A DNA stretch of 36,353 bases from Treponema sp. UBA937 (GCA_002293455.1 DBDH01000105.1:1052-37404), one strand, 5' to 3'. Counted from the first letter of the stretch, positions 24,285 through 32,727 are shown. Notes: generated by a model not told the origin, from the sequence alone. Numbers and translations: made by a program.

Positions 24285-24983
24285 CTATTCCAACTCAAAT
24301 TCCCCTTCATACCCTTGAACGCTTTCGGCTCCCGAAGACAACCCTTGAGCATTTTCCGCCGCGGCCTGGAGAGACGCGGAAACCTCATTCAAAAGCCTCT
24401 GTCTCCGTTCCGCTTCGGCTCTTGCTTCGGCTTCCGCGGCAATCCTCCGCGCTTCTTCGGCGGCGGCTTCATTTTTAATAAAAGCTATTAAGGATTCGAT
24501 TTGTCCTTTTTTCGGGGAATTCGGTTCTAAAGACAAATACTGTTCATAATCAGGGATACTGTCTTGCAGCATTCCGTTTTTAATCTTTGTATTTGCCCGG
24601 TTTAAATAAGCCGACGCATAAACAGGATCGGCATTGATTGCCTGACTGTAATATTGTTCCGCAAAAGCCGCGTTTCCCCGGCTGAAATAGACATTGCCAA
24701 GATTAAACGCGACCAGCGCAGTCTGATTCCCCGCCCTGGGCAAAATCCTCCGGTAAGCCGCGATAGCTTCATCGAACCTATTGAGCTGCTGATAGGCTAT
24801 TCCCAGATAAAGCGCGGCCTGGACGTGGGCAGAATCCTCCAAAACGGCTTGTTGAAGATAGGGAAGCGCTTCATCAGGTTTATTCTGCAGAAAAAATTCC
24901 TCACCTTTCACAAAAGAAGCCTGCGCAAAAAGAAAACTTCCCAACATAAAAAAACACAGCAAGGACAAAACCTGTTTTTTCAT
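24285..24983 (-). CDS. Exported TPR protein
   Basis: The 232-aa protein has a Sec signal peptide (about 1-21, ending LFA-QA), three to four TPRs (for example AALYLGIAYQQLNRFDEAIA and NLGNVYFSRGNAAFAEQYYS) and a C-terminal Ala/Glu/Arg coiled coil. GGAG seven bases before the ATG supports the start. It is the first gene of the TPR/AI-2E operon and resembles a shorter version of the next TPR protein, pointing to duplication. Confidence 0.85.
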   Translation of the reverse strand: MKKQVLSLLCFFMLGSFLFAQASFVKGEEFFLQNKPDEALPYLQQAVLEDSAHVQAALYLGIAYQQLNRFDEAIAAYRRILPRAGNQTALVAFNLGNVYFSRGNAAFAEQYYSQAINADPVYASAYLNRANTKIKNGMLQDSIPDYEQYLSLEPNSPKKGQIESLIAFIKNEAAAEEARRIAAEAEARAEAERRQRLLNEVSASLQAAAENAQGLSSGAESVQGYEGEFELE

Positions 24984-25025
24984 AACATTACTCCATCATC
25001 TTCTTTATCGGTATAATTACATATC

Positions 25026-25044
25026 ATCTTTTATAATAAAAGAT
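25026..25044. promoter_or_regulatory. Palindrome in divergent TPR promoter region
   Basis: ATCTTTTAT and ATAAAAGAT form a perfect 19-bp palindrome with a single central base. A TATAAT reads at 25032-25037 on the plus strand, so it may be part of a promoter or an operator serving the divergent TPR genes. Confidence 0.35.
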
Positions 25045-25108
25045 TCGGGCGACTCGAAAGGATACACCATTTATGGTTTGACATGATGGCTTAAAGCAAT
25101 TACTCTAA

Positions 25109-25128
25109 TAATAGTACAAGTACTATTA
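25109..25128. promoter_or_regulatory. Palindrome just upstream of the TPR/Mrr-like gene
   Basis: TAATAGTAC-AA-GTACTATTA is a perfect palindrome with 9-bp arms, ending three bases before the AGGA ribosome binding site at 25132. It may be an operator or a leader hairpin controlling translation of the gene at 25143. Confidence 0.4.
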
Positions 25129-25142
25129 AATTAGGAACAGTT

Positions 25143-26525
25143 ATGATCATCATTATTGTAATTATCGGCGTACTGGCCGTCGGCATCGGTATTTTAGCGT
25201 TTATACTGGTGAGAATGTTTGTGGCCCCAAAAAAGGTCGAAGCCCTGGAAAACCTGCTTAAAACCGGTAAAACCCAAACGGCCATCAAAACCGCGAAAAT
25301 GATCATTGCCAAAGAACCCCGAAACGCGGAGGCCCATTACTATTTGGGGAAGGCGTATTTAGCGGAAAATAAGGCGGAACTTGCCCTCCTCGAATTTAAG
25401 ACGGTGAATCAAATCGGCGTTTTTGGAAAAACTATTCCGGAACCAGAATTCCGAAAATCGATGGCCCAGCTTTTTGTAAAATTCAATCAGATTGAAGAGG
25501 CTTTAAAGGAATATGTTTTATTGATCAAACTGGATCCCAAAAACGCGGATAATTATTATTGGACGGGAAAACTTTTTTCCGAGCGGAACCGGACCGATAT
25601 GGCCGAAAAATACTTCCGGAAGGCGGCGGAATTAAGTCCGAAAGACGGAAAAATCCACTATGAATTGGGAGTCATGCTGTACAAGGAAAAAAAACACAAC
25701 GATGCTAAATCCGAACTTGAACAAACCTTGAAATTGCAGCAGGATAATTTTCAGGCGTATTATTATTTGGGGAAACTCCAGAAAGAAACAAAGGATTTTT
25801 CCGCGGCCTTGAATTCTTTTGAAAAAGCCCAGCGGGACGCTCAATTTAAAATAAAAGCCCTTGTAGAACGGGGAAGCTGTTATATGACCATGAATGCCCC
25901 GGAAAAAGCCATTCCCGAACTTGAGCGGGCCGTAAAAGCCGTTACAAACGAAAGCAGTCAGGATGCCCTTTATGCACGGTATTTTCTTGCCATGTGTTAT
26001 GAAAAAATTCGGGAAATCGATAAGGCGATGGTTCAGTGGGATAAAATATATGCCGCCAAAAATAATTTCAGGGATGTAGCCGAAAAGCTGGCCCAATATC
26101 AAGAATTCCGGCAGGATGATAAAATGAAGGATTATCTGACATCCAACCAAAGTGAATTTCCTGAAATTTGTAAAGTCCTCGTTTCACAGGCCATGAGTCT
26201 TTCCGTGCAGGATTGTAAAACGATTAACAATGGCTGTGAAATCATCGCTATCGAAAATGATAACGCAAAGTGGCGCAATACGAGAAAAATGCCCCGGCTC
26301 ATCCGTTTTTTCCGGATGCCCGAAATGGTTGACGAAACAAAAATCCGCGCCGTTCTGGAAGACATGAAAAACCAAAATATGACCCGTTGCGCCGTGGTAA
26401 CAAGTTCGGGATTCACAAGAGCCGCGCAGGAATTTTCCGATTCCCGCCCGATAGAACTTTTCGATAAAGATCAGCTTCAAACTCTTTTTAAACAGGTCAA
26501 ACCATCAGGGACAGCAAAAAAATGA
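25143..26525 (+). CDS. Membrane-anchored TPR protein with Mrr-like C-terminal domain
   Basis: The 460-aa protein has an N-terminal membrane helix (about 1-21, Ile/Val rich), six or more TPRs (about 45-320) and a C-terminal segment (about 345-455). That segment resembles the second half of Mrr-type restriction-endonuclease folds: TRCAVVTSSGFTRAAQEFSD then RPIELFDKDQL, matching the usual viTtsGFt..A..fA and pieLidg patterns. The catalytic Gln-x-Lys strand is not evident (RLIRFFRMPE instead), so nuclease activity is doubtful and a binding role is more likely. The ATG has AGGAACAGTT upstream. It is the first gene of an operon with the next two genes. Confidence 0.8.
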   Translation: MIIIIVIIGVLAVGIGILAFILVRMFVAPKKVEALENLLKTGKTQTAIKTAKMIIAKEPRNAEAHYYLGKAYLAENKAELALLEFKTVNQIGVFGKTIPEPEFRKSMAQLFVKFNQIEEALKEYVLLIKLDPKNADNYYWTGKLFSERNRTDMAEKYFRKAAELSPKDGKIHYELGVMLYKEKKHNDAKSELEQTLKLQQDNFQAYYYLGKLQKETKDFSAALNSFEKAQRDAQFKIKALVERGSCYMTMNAPEKAIPELERAVKAVTNESSQDALYARYFLAMCYEKIREIDKAMVQWDKIYAAKNNFRDVAEKLAQYQEFRQDDKMKDYLTSNQSEFPEICKVLVSQAMSLSVQDCKTINNGCEIIAIENDNAKWRNTRKMPRLIRFFRMPEMVDETKIRAVLEDMKNQNMTRCAVVTSSGFTRAAQEFSDSRPIELFDKDQLQTLFKQVKPSGTAKK

Positions 26526-26541
26526 ACATGTTGATAAAAAC

Positions 26542-27210
26542 ATGAAAATTCTCTGCATATCCGATCAAATTGATCCGCTCGTTTACAGCAATTCGATCAA
26601 AGAACGTTTTGCCGATGTAGACCTCATCTTAAGCGCAGGCGATCTTCCTTTGGATTACCTCGATTTTATCGTTTCTAGTTTAAACAAACCCTTATTTTTT
26701 GTCTTCGGGAATCATAATTTAAAAGGTTTTTCCCGCTTTCAAAAAGGTTTCGCCGGCCATTTTGATTTGGATATGAATTTGGATTATTCTTACGCGACCG
26801 GATCTGTGCATATCGCTTCCCGGATAATAAAAGAAGGCAGTCTCATCATAGCGGGCGTCGGCGGATCGATGCGGTACAATAACGGTGAAAATCAATATAC
26901 AAATTCTCAGATGAATTGGGAAATAATCAAACTGATACCGAAACTTTTTTTTCACAAAATTTTCCACGGCAGATATTTGGACATTTTTTTAACCCATGCT
27001 TCACCGGAAGGAATCCACGATAAAGATGATCTGTGCCACCGCGGATTCCGGGCTTTCCTATGGTTTATGCGTTTTTTCAAGCCTAAGTACCTGATTCATG
27101 GTCATATCCATCTGTATGATCTTTCCGAAGTCAGAACAACAAAATATCATGATACATTAGTAATAAACGCGTACAGCCATTTTATACTTGAAACAGAGGA
27201 TTCTCTATGA
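26542..27210 (+). CDS. Calcineurin-like metallophosphoesterase
   Basis: The 222-aa protein has the main motifs of the superfamily: GDLP (33-36), FGNHN (55-59), FLTHASPEG and GHIHLYD. The usual first motif D-x-H is replaced by D-Q-I (D8, I10), so one metal site may differ from the standard. Substrate is unknown; members hydrolyse phosphomonoesters or phosphodiesters, including nucleotides. It starts 16 bases after the TPR gene and overlaps the next gene by four bases (ATGA), so the three genes look co-translated. Confidence 0.85.
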   Translation: MKILCISDQIDPLVYSNSIKERFADVDLILSAGDLPLDYLDFIVSSLNKPLFFVFGNHNLKGFSRFQKGFAGHFDLDMNLDYSYATGSVHIASRIIKEGSLIIAGVGGSMRYNNGENQYTNSQMNWEIIKLIPKLFFHKIFHGRYLDIFLTHASPEGIHDKDDLCHRGFRAFLWFMRFFKPKYLIHGHIHLYDLSEVRTTKYHDTLVINAYSHFILETEDSL

Positions 27211-28142
27211 GTGATAATCTAAACGATAAAAACTTCAAATTGCAGGCGTCGGAAGATTTTTCCAAAGCGAGAGGAAAAGCCTTTCTCTCGCAGATTCAGC
27301 ATTTCATGACTTTTAAAAGTGACAAACTTCTTTCTTTTGATGATGTCAAAGATATTCTTAAACCGAAAAATGAAACGTATCAAGGGATGCAGATAGTACC
27401 GATCAATTTGATTGTAGGAAGTGAAGGACGCTACAACGATTTTAATAAATATTTTCTTCCAAAATCCGAACACCTTCGCACCCGCTGGGAAAAGGTCGAT
27501 GAAGCCAGATTACAGGACATTATTCTCCCGCCGATTCAGCTTTATGAAATCGGCGGCGTGTATTTTGTCCGGGACGGAAATCACCGGGTTTCGGTCGCGC
27601 GCAGCCAGGGAGGTGATATGATCGACGCGGAAGTGATCAGCCTTTCCAGTGAAATAAAAATCACGCCGTCTATGACCACAAATGATCTTCAAAAAGCGGT
27701 TATTGATTATGAGAAGAAATTGTTTTATCAAAAGACGAATTTCGGAAAACTCACCGATTGTTATGATCTTACTTTTTCGGATACGGGCCGCTATGATGTT
27801 ATATACAACCATATTTTGGTACATAAATATTTAATCAACGAAAATTACGCGAATGAAATATCGTTTTCCGACGCGCTTGTTTCATGGTACAATAATGTTT
27901 ACGAACCTATCATCGGAAAAATAAAAGAAGAAAGGCTGTATCTTAATTTTCCCAACAGAACAGCAAGCGACCTGTATGTTTGGATTGTCCAGCACTGGGA
28001 TTTTCTCAAAAAGAAATACGGCGTGAATTATTCCATTGCCGACGCCGCCAAAGATTTTAGTGAGAAATACCGCCGGAATCCGGCCAACATCAAAGATTAT
28101 CTTTCGCTTCTGGCGGCAAAATTCTTTAAGAAGCGGCGATAG
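27207..28142 (+). CDS. ParB/Srx-fold-like protein of unknown function
   Basis: The 311-aa protein contains a ParB N-terminal-like signature: MQIVPINLIVGSEGR, then LPPIQLYEIGGVYFVRDGNH followed by RVSVARSQGG, with the DGNHR box at 123-127. ParB-like domains with this box bind or hydrolyse nucleotides or nucleic acids. The N-terminal 55 residues and C-terminal half are helical and unassigned, somewhat like the DUF4032-type ParB-like proteins. A helix-turn-helix typical of ParB was not seen, so a chromosome partitioning role is unlikely. AGAGGA precedes the ATG, which overlaps the phosphoesterase stop. Confidence 0.7.
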   Translation: MSDNLNDKNFKLQASEDFSKARGKAFLSQIQHFMTFKSDKLLSFDDVKDILKPKNETYQGMQIVPINLIVGSEGRYNDFNKYFLPKSEHLRTRWEKVDEARLQDIILPPIQLYEIGGVYFVRDGNHRVSVARSQGGDMIDAEVISLSSEIKITPSMTTNDLQKAVIDYEKKLFYQKTNFGKLTDCYDLTFSDTGRYDVIYNHILVHKYLINENYANEISFSDALVSWYNNVYEPIIGKIKEERLYLNFPNRTASDLYVWIVQHWDFLKKKYGVNYSIADAAKDFSEKYRRNPANIKDYLSLLAAKFFKKRR

Positions 28143-28145
28143 ATT

Positions 28146-29090
28146 TTATTCTTCCAGCAAAGCCTTTAAATCATCCCGGGAAAACTTATAAGTGCTGTTA
28201 CAGTAATGGCAGCGGATATCCATGGGGAACGGTCCTTTATCGATTAATTCTTCCAGTTCGATTTTCCCAAGAGCTTTCATGTATGACGCAAACCGTTCCT
28301 TATTACAACTGCAATAGAAACGGACGTCCGAATTTTCCAAAACGTTAACATCAAAGTTTCGGAACCACTCATCCAGAAAATCAGCGCGGCTTTTTCCCTC
28401 CGCAAAATAATTGCCCAATAAAGGAACTTCTTTCAGCCAGACCTCGATGTCTTCCATATCGATGTCATTTGCTCCAGGCATGGCCTGAAAAAAGAGGCCC
28501 CCGGCTCCGGCAATCCGGCCCTTCTGATCAAATCGTACGCTGAGAGCCAGGGCCGTCCGCGCCTGCTCGGATTTCAGGAAATATTCCGTAATATCCTCGG
28601 CAATTCTTCCGTGAACCAGTTCGATATGCCCGGTATAAGGATCTCCTATTCCGGTTCTCCTTGTGACGGAAAGCGTCCCCTGCCCAATAAAAGGCTTTAA
28701 ATCAAAACTGTCGAGAGGTTTATCAATATACACCGCATCATTGAAAAGATAGCCGCGGACATTCCCCTGCCAATCCGCGTCGGCAGTAAGCCCCTTTAAG
28801 GGACCGGAACAATCAAACCGGATATTGATCTTTGTATCTTCCTTAATGGTTGTTGAGAGAAGCCCGCCGGCGATTAAAACTTGGGACAATGCCAGACTTT
28901 CAATAATTCCCAAATTATGATTGACCCGTGACTGGGCCGCCATAGTCGTTCCTGAGAGAATAGCACCTTTCGCGCTTCCGTTCAGCAGCGAAAAACGGGT
29001 AATGCCGTCGGGGGCAAGTGAAGCGAGCCTTTCCCTCAGTTCCGTATCTTTTATTTCGTTTAATATCATACTGTATACATACGTAGCCAT
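28146..29090 (-). CDS. hslO: Hsp33 redox-regulated chaperone
   Basis: The 314-aa protein has the Hsp33 core and the four zinc-binding cysteines of the redox switch, C260-x-C262 and C294-x2-C297 (YCSC and CHYC). Under oxidative stress these release zinc, form disulfides and activate holdase activity. This is in keeping with the Bat and Rex genes in the window, but not evidence of a link. The ATG at 29090 lies directly after the TAA of a 41-aa ORF, and the bases before it contain no Shine-Dalgarno sequence, so translation probably depends on coupling. The gene is convergent with the ParB-like gene, with only three bases between stops. Confidence 0.93.
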   Translation of the reverse strand: MATYVYSMILNEIKDTELRERLASLAPDGITRFSLLNGSAKGAILSGTTMAAQSRVNHNLGIIESLALSQVLIAGGLLSTTIKEDTKINIRFDCSGPLKGLTADADWQGNVRGYLFNDAVYIDKPLDSFDLKPFIGQGTLSVTRRTGIGDPYTGHIELVHGRIAEDITEYFLKSEQARTALALSVRFDQKGRIAGAGGLFFQAMPGANDIDMEDIEVWLKEVPLLGNYFAEGKSRADFLDEWFRNFDVNVLENSDVRFYCSCNKERFASYMKALGKIELEELIDKGPFPMDIRCHYCNSTYKFSRDDLKALLEE

Positions 29091-29216
29091 TTAAAAGAGA
29101 AAAGTCAAGTAAAAAATGAAGATTGCGGTTAATACAAGCTCTATTGCCAAAAGCAATGCTGCCAAGGCAAAGATGGTATATAGTACACTAAAAACACGCA
29201 TGGCTCCATATTTCAT
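29091..29216 (-). CDS. Small 41-aa hydrophobic protein upstream of hslO
   Basis: Reading the minus strand from ATG 29216 gives 41 residues beginning MKYGAMRVFSVLYT and ending IFYLTFLF. It has one or two membrane-spanning stretches (about 8-24 and 25-41). AAAGGGG lies about ten bases upstream, a good promoter lies further upstream, and the TAA is immediately followed by the hslO ATG. It could be a real small membrane protein or a leader peptide that sets hslO translation. I know of no family match. Confidence 0.55.
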   Translation of the reverse strand: MKYGAMRVFSVLYTIFALAALLLAIELVLTAIFIFYLTFLF

Positions 29217-29267
29217 ATTCTGTTTTCCCCTTTATAATTTTTGTCAAACAAGATTGTTATAGAGCAA

Positions 29268-29296
29268 TTTATAGGTATCCTTTTTGATAAACTCAA
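29268..29296 (-). promoter_or_regulatory. Promoter of the small ORF and hslO
   Basis: On the minus strand TTGAGT (29296-29291) and TATAAA (29273-29268) are separated by exactly 17 bases. It immediately follows the T run of the ileS terminator, so hslO has its own promoter separate from ileS. Confidence 0.6.
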
Positions 29297-29335
29297 AAAA
29301 AACTGTTCCAAAACTATGTATTCGTTTTGAAACAG
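29295..29335 (-). terminator. Rho-independent terminator of ileS
   Basis: On the minus strand CTGTTTCAAAAC (29335-29324) and GTTTTGGAACAG (29314-29303) pair over 12 positions with one mismatch around a nine-base loop, followed by eight T (29302-29295). It starts nine bases after the ileS stop. Confidence 0.8.
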
Positions 29336-29344
29336 GCTTTACAT

Positions 29345-32300
29345 TTACGCCTTCTCCAATTTTACCAACCAGTTTTCTTCCCCCGCTTCAATCGCGGTCA
29401 TGCCGACGGTATTTTCCCAGACAGCATTCACCGACAAGGTTTCCGACACGATATAATCTTTAAAGGCTTCGAATGCTTCTTTCAGAATGTCCGGACCAAA
29501 AAGATAGAGATTGATTCTGTCCGTTACCTCAAGGCCGCTTTCCTTACGCAGGTTCTGAACGCCGCGGACAAGGTCGCGCATATCGCCTTCGCGGGAAAGT
29601 TCCGGCGTTACATTGGTGTCGAGTCCGACGGTGAGCGTGCCTTCGTTCAGCACTTTCAGATTTGCCTTTTCGATGCGCCTGACATCCAATTTTTCTGGAG
29701 TCAAGGCGATGCGTTTACCTGCAACATCGATAGTAAAATCGGCTCCGTCAAGGATACCGCGAATTTCCGCCTGAGTGAGCGCTTCAATCTTTTCAGCGCC
29801 GAGCTTCATATCCTTGCCGAGTTCTTTTCCCAGAACGCGGAAGTTCGCCTTCGTCTGGTACTCGACCAATGCTTCTTCGTTATCCCTAAAGTGAACTTCT
29901 TTCACATTGAGTTCTTCGCGGATAATATCTTCCATTTCGGAAAGCACGGCTTTTTCTTTCTTATCTCTTGTAACAAGTTCCACGTTTTGCAGAGGCTGCC
30001 TGACTTTGATATTGTACTGGCTCCGAAGCGCCCGTCCCATACTCACCGCGTGCTGCACGGCTGCCATTTTAAACTCAAGCTCTTCATCACGCCGCGCCCG
30101 GTTCGGAACAGGGTAATCCAAGAGGTGAACCGATTCCGCTTCATCATCTTTCCGCAGATTCTGCCAGATGTTGTCCGTAATAAAAGGCATGAAGGGCGCC
30201 GCGACGGTAATAAGCGTCCGAAGCACCGAATACAGAACGCCGTAAGCGTCCGTCTTATCCGTATCATTTTCACTGCGCCAGAAACGGCGGCGGGAACGGC
30301 GGATGTACCAGTTATTGAGAAGATCGATAAACTCGATAATGGGGTCTACCGCTTTTGACAAATCGTAGCTGTCAAGGGCGCTTGTTACTTTTTCAACCAA
30401 GGATTCCGCCATGGAAAGAATCCAGGTATCCAAAGGATTCAGCGGTTTTTCGGGAGCGCCCGAGGGACTCATTCCGTCGATATTGGAGTATGTAACAAAA
30501 AAGCTGTACGCGTTCCACAAAGGCAGGATGATGCTTTTCAGGATTTCCTTGACGCCTTCATCGTTGTAGCGGAGATCATCGGCTTTGACAACGGCGGAAT
30601 GAATGAGGAAAAGCCGGAGCGCGTCGCTGCCGAATGTGTTAACCACTTCCATAGGGTCGGTGTAGTTCTGCAGGCTCTTGGACATTTTCTTCCCGTCGCT
30701 TGCGAGAACAAGGCCGCTTACAATGCAGTTATGGAAAGCAGGCTTTTTGAAAATGGCCGTACTCAAAATCGTGAGCGTGTAGAACCAGCCCCGCGTTTGA
30801 TCGAGCCCCTCGCTGATAAAATTCGCGGGGAAATGCGCGTCAAAATATTCTTTGTTTTCAAAAGGATAGTGATTCTGGGCATAAGGCATGGCTCCTGATT
30901 CAAACCAGCAGTCAAGCACTTCCGGAATGCGTTTCATGGTTTTGCCGCAGTCACAGGGAATCGTAATGTCATCGACAAAATGTTTATGCAGGTCCTCCGG
31001 TTCGGCTCCGGAAAGTTCCTTGAGTTCCGCGCGGCTCCCGATACAAATAGTTTTGCCGCAGTCATCGCATTTCCAAATCGGGAGCGGGTTCCCCCAGAAG
31101 CGGTTCCGGCTGATAGCCCAATCGCGGGCGCCTTCGAGCCACTTCCCAAAACGGCCGCTTTTGATATGTTCGGGAACCCAGTAAACCGTGTTATTCACAT
31201 CGATCATGTCCTGCTTGATTTTTTCCACATTGACAAACCAGGAACCGACGGCGCGGTAAATGAGGGGGCTTCCGCAGCGCCAGCAATGAGGATATGCGTG
31301 AAGGGTTTGATCGCGCTTAACTAGTTTGCCTTCCGCTTTAAGCCTTTCCATGATGGCTTTATCGGCGTCTTTTACAAAGATTCCTTTGTAATCGGCAACT
31401 TCATCGGTGAATTTACATTCCGCGTCCACAGGACAAATGGTCGGGATGCCGCTTCCTTTCAGAACACGCTGATCGTCCTCGCCGAAACCGGGCGCGGTGT
31501 GAACGATGCCCGTGCCGTCCTCGGTGGAAACAAAATCGCCGAGGTATGTTCTGAAAGCGTTATCCTTCGCGGCCCACGCGAAATAGGGAAAGAGCGGTTC
31601 GTATTCGATGCCTTTGAGTTCCGCGCCTTTCCTCTGCCAGACGATTTCATATTCGCTTTCGTCTTTGTAATAAGCGGGGAGCCGCGCTTCGGCGAGGATG
31701 TAATGATCGCGCCCGCCTGACGCGTTGTCGCGCACCAGAACGTAGTCAATGTCCGGGCCTAGCGTGAGCGCGAGGTTGGACGGCAATGTCCACGGCGTTG
31801 TTGTCCACGCGAGAAAGTACGTGTCCGGGGGCGTTACGGGGGCGGCGCCCCCGTTGAGGGGGGGGGCGGAAGACGCGCCGCGGCTGGAGCCGGGGGGGAG
31901 ACTTCCCCCCTCCTTAATTTTAAAGCGTATCGTGATGGCCGGATCGTGAACATCCTTGTATCCGCCCAGATTCAATTCATGGTTTGAAAGTACCGTGGAA
32001 CAGCGGGGGCAATAGGGAAGAATGTAATGCCCTTCATAGAGAAGGCCTTTTTCCCAGAGGCTTTTCATGACCCACCAGATGGTCTCCATGTAATCCGCAT
32101 CCATAGTTTTATAATCATGTTCAAAATCGACCCAGCGGCCGAGGCGCGTGATAACCCGCTCCCATTCATCAACATAGCGGAGCACGGAACTGCGGCAGGC
32201 TTCGTTAAACTTGGCGATACCGTACTGTTCGATTTCAGTTTTAGAATTGAGGCCGAGTTCTTTTTCGATAAGATTTTCCACCGGAAGGCCGTGACAGTCC

Positions 32301-32554
32301 CAGCCGAAGCGGCGTTCAACTTTTTTCCCCTTCATGGTTTGATAGCGGGGAATAATATCTTTTATGGTCGAAGGCACAAAGTGCCCAAAATGCGGCATTC
32401 CTGTGGCAAAAGGCGGGCCGTCATAAAACACGTATTCATCGCAGCCTTCCCGCCGGGTAATAGATTTTTTGAAAATATCATTCTTTTCCCAGAACGCTAA
32501 GATTTCTTCTTCAAGTTTAGGAAAACTCACCCTGGAATCAACACTTTTATACAC
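29345..32554 (-). CDS. ileS: Isoleucyl-tRNA synthetase, eukaryotic-type
   Basis: The 1069-aa class I synthetase charges tRNA-Ile. The HIGH-type box is HFGH (55-58) and the KMSKS box is at 623-627. The editing domain has TTTPWTLPSN (251-260) and GTGIVHTAPGFGEDD; zinc-type cysteines occur in CPRC and WKCDDC. The length and C-terminal extension match the eukaryotic-like IleRS known in spirochaetes. The start is placed at GTG 32554 because its MYKSVDSRVSF beginning matches the family and GGGGG lies five bases upstream; a TTG at 32566 would add four residues. Residues 215-243 are a Gly/Pro/Ala/Ser-rich insertion, annotated separately. A terminator follows the gene. Confidence 0.95.
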   Translation of the reverse strand: MYKSVDSRVSFPKLEEEILAFWEKNDIFKKSITRREGCDEYVFYDGPPFATGMPHFGHFVPSTIKDIIPRYQTMKGKKVERRFGWDCHGLPVENLIEKELGLNSKTEIEQYGIAKFNEACRSSVLRYVDEWERVITRLGRWVDFEHDYKTMDADYMETIWWVMKSLWEKGLLYEGHYILPYCPRCSTVLSNHELNLGGYKDVHDPAITIRFKIKEGGSLPPGSSRGASSAPPLNGGAAPVTPPDTYFLAWTTTPWTLPSNLALTLGPDIDYVLVRDNASGGRDHYILAEARLPAYYKDESEYEIVWQRKGAELKGIEYEPLFPYFAWAAKDNAFRTYLGDFVSTEDGTGIVHTAPGFGEDDQRVLKGSGIPTICPVDAECKFTDEVADYKGIFVKDADKAIMERLKAEGKLVKRDQTLHAYPHCWRCGSPLIYRAVGSWFVNVEKIKQDMIDVNNTVYWVPEHIKSGRFGKWLEGARDWAISRNRFWGNPLPIWKCDDCGKTICIGSRAELKELSGAEPEDLHKHFVDDITIPCDCGKTMKRIPEVLDCWFESGAMPYAQNHYPFENKEYFDAHFPANFISEGLDQTRGWFYTLTILSTAIFKKPAFHNCIVSGLVLASDGKKMSKSLQNYTDPMEVVNTFGSDALRLFLIHSAVVKADDLRYNDEGVKEILKSIILPLWNAYSFFVTYSNIDGMSPSGAPEKPLNPLDTWILSMAESLVEKVTSALDSYDLSKAVDPIIEFIDLLNNWYIRRSRRRFWRSENDTDKTDAYGVLYSVLRTLITVAAPFMPFITDNIWQNLRKDDEAESVHLLDYPVPNRARRDEELEFKMAAVQHAVSMGRALRSQYNIKVRQPLQNVELVTRDKKEKAVLSEMEDIIREELNVKEVHFRDNEEALVEYQTKANFRVLGKELGKDMKLGAEKIEALTQAEIRGILDGADFTIDVAGKRIALTPEKLDVRRIEKANLKVLNEGTLTVGLDTNVTPELSREGDMRDLVRGVQNLRKESGLEVTDRINLYLFGPDILKEAFEAFKDYIVSETLSVNAVWENTVGMTAIEAGEENWLVKLEKA
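31826..31914 (-). repeat. GC-rich palindromic insertion inside ileS
   Basis: About 89 bases are roughly 80% GC, inside a gene of moderate GC. They contain a perfect 19-bp palindrome (ACGGGGGCG-g-CGCCCCCGT, 31836-31854) and a second G/C hairpin (31892-31910). They encode a low-complexity peptide (GGSLPPGSSRGASSAPPLNG, then GAAPVTPP) between FKIKE and DTYFLAWTTT, a junction that is short in other IleRS proteins. The reading frame is kept. It looks like an inserted palindromic repeat, comparable in kind to in-frame palindromic elements reported in Rickettsia. Confidence 0.7.
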
Positions 32555-32671
32555 AACAACCCCCAAAATAACAATAAGTAATTATGCCATAATGTTACGT
32601 TTTTTTTCCAGTAGATGAAAGCGGAAATATATTGTTATTGGCTCACTTCTCTTTGCTATTTGACAATTGTA

Positions 32672-32700
32672 TTGCCAATGTAAGCTATTTGCTGTATAAT
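32672..32700 (+). promoter_or_regulatory. Promoter of the toxin-antitoxin operon
   Basis: TTGCCA (32672-32677) and a perfect TATAAT (32695-32700) are separated by 17 bases, 27 bases before the antitoxin ATG. An ATTGGC/GCCAAT pair (about 32636-32641 and 32674-32679) flanks the -35 and could be part of an autorepression operator. Confidence 0.7.
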
Positions 32701-32727
32701 ATAAGTACAAGGCAAGGAGATAATTAC

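Noticed and set aside
29327..30358. 343-aa frame on the plus strand opposite ileS
   Set aside because: It is fully antisense to ileS, has no recognisable domain and matches the expected shadow of a GC-biased coding strand.
32555..32727. T-box riboswitch upstream of ileS
   Set aside because: The leader on the minus strand is short and AT-rich, and no T-box core, specifier loop or antiterminator was seen.
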